In this document: positions 6,455 to 11,907 of the stretch, one piece after another
Layout: every line of letters begins with the position of its first letter
How positions within the stretch are numbered: position 1 is the stretch's first letter
Origin: Candidatus Aminicenantota bacterium
GTDB lineage: Bacteria; Acidobacteriota; Aminicenantia; Aminicenantales; Saccharicenantaceae
Reading direction: 5' to 3'
Length of the DNA: 13,144 nucleotides
NCBI GenBank assembly: GCA_026393955.1
Contig: JAPKZE010000286.1
Coordinates: forward strand, 1 to 13,144
Notes under the pieces: model-generated
Database searches by the model: none
The model's input: only the letters and a program-made list of their open reading frames with translations
Told to the model about the DNA's origin: nothing
Made by a program: the position numbers and the translations under genes

Positions 6455-6811
6455 TCAGACGTACTTCCCCCACTGGACCATCAGGATGATGATGGTGATG
6501 AGCAGGGCGTAGATGACCAGGGTCTCGATGAGGACGAGGCCCAGGATGAGCAGGGCGCGGATGGCGGGCGCGCCGGCCGGGTTGCGGGAGATCCCTTCGC
6601 AGGCCGAGCAGATGGCCTTGGACTGGCAGAACGCGCCGGCGATGACGGCCAGGCTGATGATGGCGCCGCCGACGATGAGCGACAGCTTGAACAGGTCGGC
6701 CCGGGGCTGGGCCAGCTCGCCGGCCGGGGCCACTTCCTGGGCCAGGACGGGCAGGGTCATGAGGGCGACGCCGAAGGCCAGCAGGCACAGGGCTTTGAGT
6801 CTCTTGGACAT
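6455..6811 (-). CDS. atpE: ATP synthase F0 subunit c with N-terminal signal peptide
   Basis: Forms the rotating membrane ring that carries ions through F0. I start it at 6811 (118 residues) rather than at the in-frame ATG 6847, because AAAAGGAG precedes 6811 at a 7-base spacing and 6847 lies inside atpB. Residues 1-24 look like a signal peptide (basic MSKRLK, hydrophobic core, then PVLA|QE), so the mature protein is about 94 residues. Two transmembrane helices follow (about 42-70 and 84-112), joined by the polar loop RNP (76-78). The ion-carrying carboxylate is Glu96. Aligned to the Na+-type ring of Ilyobacter tartaricus, Gln63, Glu96, Thr97 and Tyr101 match Gln32, Glu65, Ser66 and Tyr70. The usual glycine-repeat motif of helix 1 is replaced by VxAxAxCxS, and Cys62, Cys68 and Cys71 cluster there. 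Identity is secure; ion specificity is inferred. Confidence 0.93.
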   Translation of the reverse strand: MSKRLKALCLLAFGVALMTLPVLAQEVAPAGELAQPRADLFKLSLIVGGAIISLAVIAGAFCQSKAICSACEGISRNPAGAPAIRALLILGLVLIETLVIYALLITIIILMVQWGKYV

Positions 6812-6824
6812 GGCGGAACTCCTT

Positions 6825-7574
6825 TTACGTTGAGTGCTCTTCTTCATGGGCGACGGCGCCCGCGATGTAGATGCAGGACAGCAGGACGAAAACGAAGGAC
6901 TGGATGAGCGCCGTGAAGATGGCCACGGCCATGAACGGCAGGGGCAGGAAGAAGGGGATGATCGAGGCCATGATGACGATGAGCAGCTCCTCGGCGAAGA
7001 TGTTGCAGAAGAGCCGCATCGACAGGGAGACGGGCCGGGAGAAGTGGCTGATGATCTCGATCGGGAGCATCAGCGGGGCCAGGGCCGGGATGGGCCCCAG
7101 GAAGTGCTTGAAGTACTTGAGCCCCTGGGCCTTGACGCCTTGGGCGTGATAGTAGAAGAAGACGACCAGGGCGCAGCCGAGGGTGACGTTGAGCTTGCTC
7201 GTCGGCGACATGAAGCCGGGGATGAGACCGATCATGTTGCAGCCGAAGATGAAGATGCCGACCGTGCCGATGACCGGGACGTACTTGCGTCCCTCGGGGC
7301 CGACGGAATCGACGAGGAGCCCCTCGAACAGCTGGACGATCATCTCGGCGACGCTCTGGCGGCGGCTGGGGACGAGGGCCGGCCGGCGCGAGACGAGGCC
7401 GAGGAGGACGACCACGAACACGGTCACGAAGAAGACCATGACCAGGTAGTCGGGGATGGCGTGGAGCGGGTCGGGGACCTTGACGCCGACGAGGCCGAGG
7501 GCCGCGGCGACGGGCGGGCCGAAGACGCGGTTGAAGGCCTCGACGATCCAGAGGCTGCGCTCTAATCCTTCCAT
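6825..7574 (-). CDS. atpB: ATP synthase F0 subunit a
   Basis: Stator subunit a supplies the two half-channels through which ions reach and leave the c ring. The product is a 249-residue protein with about five to six membrane helices. The decisive region is SLSMRLFCNIFAEELLIVIMA: its Arg corresponds to the essential Arg210 of E. coli, with the conserved Asn four residues later and the Glu of AEELL matching Glu219. IQSFVFVLLSCIYI near the C-terminus carries the conserved Gln (Gln252 in E. coli). I start at ATG 7574, which overlaps the end of atpI by 13 bases; the open frame extends to 7700, but those residues are an Arg/Gly/Pro-rich shadow of atpI. No good Shine-Dalgarno sequence precedes it, so translational coupling to atpI is likely. 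atpE follows after 13 bases. Confidence 0.94.
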   Translation of the reverse strand: MEGLERSLWIVEAFNRVFGPPVAAALGLVGVKVPDPLHAIPDYLVMVFFVTVFVVVLLGLVSRRPALVPSRRQSVAEMIVQLFEGLLVDSVGPEGRKYVPVIGTVGIFIFGCNMIGLIPGFMSPTSKLNVTLGCALVVFFYYHAQGVKAQGLKYFKHFLGPIPALAPLMLPIEIISHFSRPVSLSMRLFCNIFAEELLIVIMASIIPFFLPLPFMAVAIFTALIQSFVFVLLSCIYIAGAVAHEEEHST

Positions 7575-7963
7575 TTTTTCAGCTGAAGAAGACCCCGGAC
7601 CGCCACGGCCAGGGTCACCGGGACGACCGTGGAGAAGCCCGCGACGAAGGCGAGGATCTTCTTCGGATAGACGAGGATTATAAGGAAAAAGACGGCGCAA
7701 ATCAACACGAGGCGGAGGGCGTAGAGGACGACGCCGGAGCGCCGCGCCCCCTGGACGCCCTTGGCCAGAAAGCGGGTCAGGGACTGCTTGAGCCAGGTGA
7801 AGCCGAGGGCCGAGAAGAGGCCCCCGGCCAAGACGAACAGTCCGGTCGCGGGATCGAACAGGAGGGCGGCGGCCAGGCCCAGGACGGCGGCGGCGACGGC
7901 GATCTCGACGGGGATCCGCCTCAGGAGGCGTTCCTCGAAGGCGGCCTGGTCCGGGGTCGACAT
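7562..7963 (-). CDS. atpI: ATP synthase subunit I-like membrane protein (AtpI)
   Basis: The 133-residue product has four hydrophobic segments (about 20-37, 41-55, 78-98 and 102-123), as in the ATP synthase I family, which helps assemble the c ring. The second segment, VLAGGLFSALGFTWLKQSL, and the YALRLVLICAVFFLIILVY helix follow the family style. Position supports the call: it lies directly upstream of, and overlaps, atpB. The family is poorly conserved, so the assignment rests on topology plus context. The ATG sits only 9 bases after a perfect TATAAT on the same strand, and no Shine-Dalgarno sequence is visible, which suggests a leaderless message. Confidence 0.8.
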   Translation of the reverse strand: MSTPDQAAFEERLLRRIPVEIAVAAAVLGLAAALLFDPATGLFVLAGGLFSALGFTWLKQSLTRFLAKGVQGARRSGVVLYALRLVLICAVFFLIILVYPKKILAFVAGFSTVVPVTLAVAVRGLLQLKKWKD

Positions 7964-7972
7964 GGCGTCGGG

Positions 7973-8003
7973 ATTATATCACGCCCCGCCGACCGCCGGT
8001 CAA
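7973..8003 (-). promoter_or_regulatory. Extended -10 promoter for the atpI-atpB-atpE-yihY transcript
   Basis: On the minus strand, a perfect TATAAT (plus-strand 7973-7978) is preceded by TG plus one base, the extended -10 form TGATATAAT. A TTGACC box (7998-8003) lies 19 bases upstream, a little farther than ideal, but extended -10 promoters tolerate a weak -35. The -10 ends 9 bases before the atpI ATG, so transcription would start within a few bases of that ATG. There is no other AT-rich hexamer pair nearby on this strand. Confidence 0.65.
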
Positions 8004-8033
8004 ACGCGTATTTAGGAGGGAGGGCCGGCTTCC

Positions 8034-8062
8034 TTGACAACCCCCGACCCATCTCTGAGAAT
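8034..8062 (+). promoter_or_regulatory. Possible promoter for the 8075-11877 operon
   Basis: TTGACA (8034-8039) with a 17-base spacer leads to GAGAAT (8057-8062), four of six matches to TATAAT. The position between divergent operons is right. However, the expected start near 8069 would fall after the Shine-Dalgarno sequence AGGAG (8063-8067) of the first gene, which weakens the call. Confidence 0.35.
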
Positions 8063-8074
8063 AGGAGACACGCC

Positions 8075-8428
8075 ATGTCCACGGCATTCCTGGTCAAGTT
8101 CTCGGGGCTTCTCTTCGGCGTCCTGGCCCGGACGGTCCTGCCCTGGCTGCGCAAGGTCAGGGACGGCCGGGTCCGCGGCTTCAGCCGCCGCTACCTCTAT
8201 TCGGCCCTGGCCTCCCTGGCCGTCGGGCTCATCCTGGCCCTGGTCATCTTTCCCCAGTTCGAGGCCGGCGCCGGCGGCGGGAGCTTCGAGGCCTTCTTCA
8301 AGCTCTTCACGCTCGCCTTCGCCTTCGGCTTCGGCTGGAACGCGCTCGTCAACGAGGGCGGGGCCTGGGCCGCCGGGCCCGACAGGCCGGAGGGACCGCC
8401 GGCGGGCCGGGAAAAGAGAGCCGCCTGA
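8075..8428 (+). CDS. Small membrane protein of unknown function
   Basis: A 117-residue protein that I do not recognise. It has three hydrophobic stretches, about residues 4-24, 43-62 and 70-92. The first is followed by a strongly basic segment (RKVRDGRVRGFSRRY), which suggests a cytoplasmic loop. The last 25 residues are polar and Gly/Pro/Arg-rich, probably disordered. The start is well supported: AGGAG at 8063-8067 sits seven bases before the ATG. Its stop overlaps the atpZ start as TGATG, so the two are almost certainly translated together. Its position between the divergent atpI and atpZ suggests a link to ATP synthase assembly or the envelope, but that is guilt by association. It uses the same GC-rich codons as its neighbours, so it looks real. 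Confidence 0.75.
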   Translation: MSTAFLVKFSGLLFGVLARTVLPWLRKVRDGRVRGFSRRYLYSALASLAVGLILALVIFPQFEAGAGGGSFEAFFKLFTLAFAFGFGWNALVNEGGAWAAGPDRPEGPPAGREKRAA

Positions 8429-8655
8429 TGGACGAAAAGCGCCCGCGCCCCGACCTGCGGCGGCTGGCCGAGCTGGCCTCGGTCGGCCTCATCCTGCCGT
8501 CGTCGATCGCCGTGGGCCTCTTCTTCGGCTATTTCCTCGACCGCCGGCTCGGCACCGAGCCCTGGCTCCTGCTCACGTTCACCGTGCTCGGCATCGCCTC
8601 GGGCCTCCTCAGCCTCTTCCGGGCCCTCCGGAAAGAGATGAAGGGCGAGCCGTGA
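8428..8655 (+). CDS. atpZ: AtpZ-like F1F0-ATPase accessory protein
   Basis: The 75-residue product has two membrane helices (about 18-37 and 43-62) and the family pattern GxFFGYFLDRRLGTEPWLLL followed by a glycine-bearing second helix and a basic tail. This matches the AtpZ/ATPase gene 1 family, small proteins normally encoded at the head of atp operons and implicated, with AtpI, in Mg2+/Ca2+ movement or assembly. Here it is separated from atpI by a divergent promoter region and sits instead upstream of lptD. It is joined by TGATG overlaps to both the 117-residue membrane protein before it and lptD after it. Translation probably depends on coupling, since no strong Shine-Dalgarno sequence precedes it. 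Confidence 0.85.
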   Translation: MDEKRPRPDLRRLAELASVGLILPSSIAVGLFFGYFLDRRLGTEPWLLLTFTVLGIASGLLSLFRALRKEMKGEP

Positions 8656-10865
8656 TGGCGGCTCGCCTCTTTAGACGCGTCCGGACGCGCCTGATCGCCG
8701 GGCTTTGCCTGGCTGCCGCGCTCGTCCCGTCCGTCCTCCTCGCCCAGACGGCGGACGCGCCCAAGCCCGCCGCTCCGGCCGTCGCCGAGACCCCGCCCGA
8801 GGTCCGGATCGTGGCCGCGCGCCAGGAGCGCTCCGGCGACCGCGTCTATGCCACGGGGGACGTCGAGATCCGCTACGGCGGATTCCTCCTCTTCGCCGAC
8901 CGGGTCGAGTACGACCTCGGGACGAAGGACGTCCTGGCCGAGGGCAACGTCGTCGCCCAGTCGGGCGGCGAGGTCATCCGGGCCGAGCGGATGGTCTACA
9001 ACCTCGAGACGGGCCGCGGGACGGTCTCGCGGGCCTCCGGCCTCGTCCAGCCGTCGGTCCTCTTCGAAGCGGAGACGCTCGAGCGCAAGCGCGACGACCT
9101 CTACAGCCTGAGCAAGGCCCGGCTCACGGCCTGCGCCCAGCCCAATCCGCGCTGGAGCTTCAGCCTGGCCCGGGCCGACATCAGGAAGGACGATTCCATC
9201 GAGATGTGGGACGCCGTCGTCCGGATCAAGAGCGTGCCCGTGCTCTATCTGCCCTACCTCCGCTACCCCCTGAAGGAGCGGGCCACGGGCTTCCTGATGC
9301 CGCGGATCGGCTTCGGCGGCGAAAAGGGCTTCTTCTTCTCTCAGAGCTTCTACTGGGCCATGGCCCCGAACATGGACGCCACGGTCGGCGTCGACGTCTA
9401 TCTCGCCCGCGGCACCGGCGCCGGGCTGCAGTACCGCTACCTCTTCCCGGGCGGGACGAAGGGCGACCTCGACCTCTACTATTTCGTCTTCAAGAAGGAG
9501 GCGGGCGCGGCCAGCCGGGCCCGGTCCTCCATCGTCCGCTTCAACCAGACCGTGGCCCTGCCCCTCGGCTTCACCCTGGTCGCCAACGTCGATTACCAGA
9601 GCTCGTACGCCTTCCTCCGGCAGTACGACAACAATTTCCAGCGGGCCCTGTCCTACAACCGGACCTTCCAGGTTTACCTGTCCCGGTCGTGGCGGCGCTT
9701 CAACCTGAGCGCCCAGGCCTCGCGCTTCGAGACCTACTTTTCCCAGCTCGGCGATTCCAACGTCTCGACTTCGCTGCCCCAGGTCACGTTCAACGTCTTC
9801 AAGACCCGCCTCTTCGCCCCGCTCTTCTTCTCCCTCGCCTCGTCCTACTCGCGCTGGCAATACGGCTGGAAGTCCCAGTACGAGGCGGGGACGGAGCGGC
9901 GGTCGTCGCGCCTGACGCTCAGCCCGGCGCTGAGCCTGCCCTTTTCCTCGATCCCCTGGCTCACAGCGACGACCACGGTCACGGCCAACCTCAATTATTA
10001 CGGCCAGAGCCTCGACCCGGCCACGGGCGGGATCGTCGCCGATCCGCTCTTCACCCGCAACGTCGTGGCCGCGGTCGAGATCGTCGGGCCCGTCTTCTTC
10101 CGGCTCTTCTACGGCCGGGACGGCCGGGCCCGGCTCAAGAGCCTCATCGAACCCTACGTCACCTACACCTATGACAGCCCGACCAACGATTCCGACCGGA
10201 TCGTGACCAACTACGGCTTCTTCCGCTACCACCAGGTCAGCTACGGCGTAACCGGCCGCTTCCTGTTCAAGGCCCGGGACGAGCGGGCCGTCGAGGTCTT
10301 CTCCCTGGGCCTGGGTCAGACCTACTATCTCTCGCCCGAGGACGGGCCGCTTTCGAACTTCCCGGTCGACGGGGTGGCGCCCCGCTTCTCGGAGCTGACC
10401 GGGACGCTCCGTTTCTACCCGCAGAACCAGTTTAGCCTGGACGCCTCGGTGGCCTACAATCCCTACTACGGGAACCTGTCGAGCCTGCGGCTCGGGGCCA
10501 CGGCCGGCTCCAAGGCCGAGGGCGAGTTCCTGACCCTGTCGTGGTTCAAGAGCCGCAACTCCTGGATCGCCGGGATCGACCCCGCCCTCATCGCCCTCTA
10601 CAACCGCGATCAGATCGGCGCCTTCGGCGGGTTCCGGCTGCCGGGGATCGGCGTCGACCTCCAGCTCGAGGCCGACTACAACATCAAGGACGCCAAGCTC
10701 CTTTACACCGGCGGCCAGCTGACCTATCATTACCAGTGCCTCGACTTCCTCGTCGACCTGCGAGTCTTCTATTACCGCGTCCCCGCCGACGTCCAGGTCA
10801 GATTCTCCCTGGGCCTCGGCGCGATCGGCAAGACGCTCGATTTCCTGGGGGGGTTCGGGTTCTAA
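8655..10865 (+). CDS. lptD: LPS-assembly protein LptD (OstA/Imp)
   Basis: Outer-membrane translocon that, with LptE, inserts lipopolysaccharide into the outer leaflet. The product has 736 residues, starting at ATG 8655, which shares one base with the atpZ stop; the frame stays open back to 8034, but that part is a shadow. Residues 1-30 form a signal peptide ending LLA|Q. An OstA/LptA-like beta-jellyroll follows (about 45-155, with the repeated GDVEIRYGG, EGNVVAQSGGEVIRAE style). Then comes the LptD barrel domain, rich in aromatic residues and alternating strands, with IKSVPVLYLPYLRYP near 195-210 and LMPRIGF soon after. The protein ends in Phe, as many beta-barrel proteins do. Only two cysteines remain after signal cleavage, Cys160 and Cys695, in the positions expected for the N-domain/barrel disulfide. 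LptE, LptA and other Lpt genes are not in the window. Confidence 0.93.
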   Translation: MAARLFRRVRTRLIAGLCLAAALVPSVLLAQTADAPKPAAPAVAETPPEVRIVAARQERSGDRVYATGDVEIRYGGFLLFADRVEYDLGTKDVLAEGNVVAQSGGEVIRAERMVYNLETGRGTVSRASGLVQPSVLFEAETLERKRDDLYSLSKARLTACAQPNPRWSFSLARADIRKDDSIEMWDAVVRIKSVPVLYLPYLRYPLKERATGFLMPRIGFGGEKGFFFSQSFYWAMAPNMDATVGVDVYLARGTGAGLQYRYLFPGGTKGDLDLYYFVFKKEAGAASRARSSIVRFNQTVALPLGFTLVANVDYQSSYAFLRQYDNNFQRALSYNRTFQVYLSRSWRRFNLSAQASRFETYFSQLGDSNVSTSLPQVTFNVFKTRLFAPLFFSLASSYSRWQYGWKSQYEAGTERRSSRLTLSPALSLPFSSIPWLTATTTVTANLNYYGQSLDPATGGIVADPLFTRNVVAAVEIVGPVFFRLFYGRDGRARLKSLIEPYVTYTYDSPTNDSDRIVTNYGFFRYHQVSYGVTGRFLFKARDERAVEVFSLGLGQTYYLSPEDGPLSNFPVDGVAPRFSELTGTLRFYPQNQFSLDASVAYNPYYGNLSSLRLGATAGSKAEGEFLTLSWFKSRNSWIAGIDPALIALYNRDQIGAFGGFRLPGIGVDLQLEADYNIKDAKLLYTGGQLTYHYQCLDFLVDLRVFYYRVPADVQVRFSLGLGAIGKTLDFLGGFGF

Positions 10866-10881
10866 GGACTGGAGAACGGAC

Positions 10882-11877
10882 ATGAGCACGGAACGGTCCC
10901 TCGACGGCAAGACCGTCCTTGTCACGGGCGGGGCGGGCTTCATCGGCAGCCACTTCGTTCGCCTGTTGCTGCGCCGCCACAAGCAGACGCGGATCATCAA
11001 CCTGGACAAGCTGACCTACGCCGGGAACCTGGACAACCTCAGCGACGTCCAGGAGGACCCCCGCTACGAATTCGTCATGGGCGACATCCGGGACCGGGAC
11101 CTGGTCCGGCGCCTCTTCGCCCGGGTCCAGGCCGTCGTCCACTTCGCCGCCGAAACCCACGTCGACCGGTCGATCTACGACGCCGGCGAGTTCGTCCTGA
11201 CCAACGTCCACGGCACCTACATCCTGCTCGACGCCCTGCGGGCCTTCCCGGGCGTCGAGGCCTTCATCCATATCTCGACCGACGAGGTCTACGGCAGCCG
11301 GACGGGCCGGGCCGCCCGCGAGACCGATCCCCTCCTGCCGTCCTCGCCCTACGCGGCCAGCAAGGCGGGCGGCGACCACCTGGCCCGGGCTTACCACGTG
11401 ACTTTCGGGCTGCCGACCGTCGTCCTCCGCCCGTCGAACACCTACGGCCCCTGCCAGTTCCCGGAGAAGCTCATCCCGCGCTTCCTGACGAACGGGCTCG
11501 AAGGCAAGACCCTGCCGGTCTTCGGGGACGGCCTGAACGTGCGGGACTGGCTCTACGTCGACGACCACGCCCGGGCCGTCGAAGCGGCCCTCCTCCGGGC
11601 CCGCGCCGGCAGCGTCTACAACGTCAGCGGCGGCTGCGAGCTGGCCAACCTCGACGTCGCCCGGCGCATCCTCGACGCCCTCGACGCGCCCCGCGATCTC
11701 ATCCAGTTCGTCCCCGACCGGCCCGGCCACGACCGGCGCTACGCCATGGACTCGGGCCTCATCCGGGCCCTCGGCTGGGAGCCGGAGATCTTATTCGCGG
11801 AGGGGCTCAAGCGGACGGTCCGCTGGTACGCGGCGAACAAGAGCTGGTGGCGGAAGGTCCGGACGCGCTCGCTCTGA
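10882..11877 (+). CDS. rmlB: dTDP-glucose 4,6-dehydratase
   Basis: Converts dTDP-glucose to dTDP-4-keto-6-deoxyglucose, the second step towards dTDP-rhamnose and other deoxysugars of LPS and other glycans. The product is a 331-residue extended short-chain dehydrogenase. The NAD+-binding loop is TGGAGFIGS (15-23). HFAAETHVDRS follows, then the catalytic STDEVYG (Asp134, Glu135), YAASK (Tyr157, Lys161), and RPSNTYGPCQFPEKLIPRF, close to the RmlB-specific form. GDGLNVRDWLYVDDH and VPDRPGHDRRYAMD complete the nucleotide-sugar site. The Asp-Glu pair distinguishes it from plain UDP-sugar epimerases. GGAG at 10871-10874 supports the ATG. It lies 16 bases after lptD and is probably co-transcribed. 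rmlA, rmlC and rmlD are not nearby, so the final sugar is unknown. Confidence 0.95.
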   Translation: MSTERSLDGKTVLVTGGAGFIGSHFVRLLLRRHKQTRIINLDKLTYAGNLDNLSDVQEDPRYEFVMGDIRDRDLVRRLFARVQAVVHFAAETHVDRSIYDAGEFVLTNVHGTYILLDALRAFPGVEAFIHISTDEVYGSRTGRAARETDPLLPSSPYAASKAGGDHLARAYHVTFGLPTVVLRPSNTYGPCQFPEKLIPRFLTNGLEGKTLPVFGDGLNVRDWLYVDDHARAVEAALLRARAGSVYNVSGGCELANLDVARRILDALDAPRDLIQFVPDRPGHDRRYAMDSGLIRALGWEPEILFAEGLKRTVRWYAANKSWWRKVRTRSL

Positions 11878-11907
11878 GCGGCGGCGGGCCCGTCGCTGCG
11901 GCGCCCG

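Noticed and set aside
5669..6907. Open frame of 412 codons opposite yihY and atpE
   Set aside because: Acidic, Gly/Arg/Asp-rich translation with no motif, on the strand opposite two clear membrane-protein genes.
8529..11009. Long antisense open frame (826 codons) opposite lptD
   Set aside because: It lies opposite a convincing beta-barrel gene. In GC-rich DNA the frame complementary to a real gene often lacks stops. The translation is rich in Glu/Gly/Arg/Val without domain character.
11878..11907. GC-rich gap between rmlB and the repeat-protein gene as a terminator
   Set aside because: Only short GGGC/GCCC pairings can be drawn, and there is no T run on either strand.
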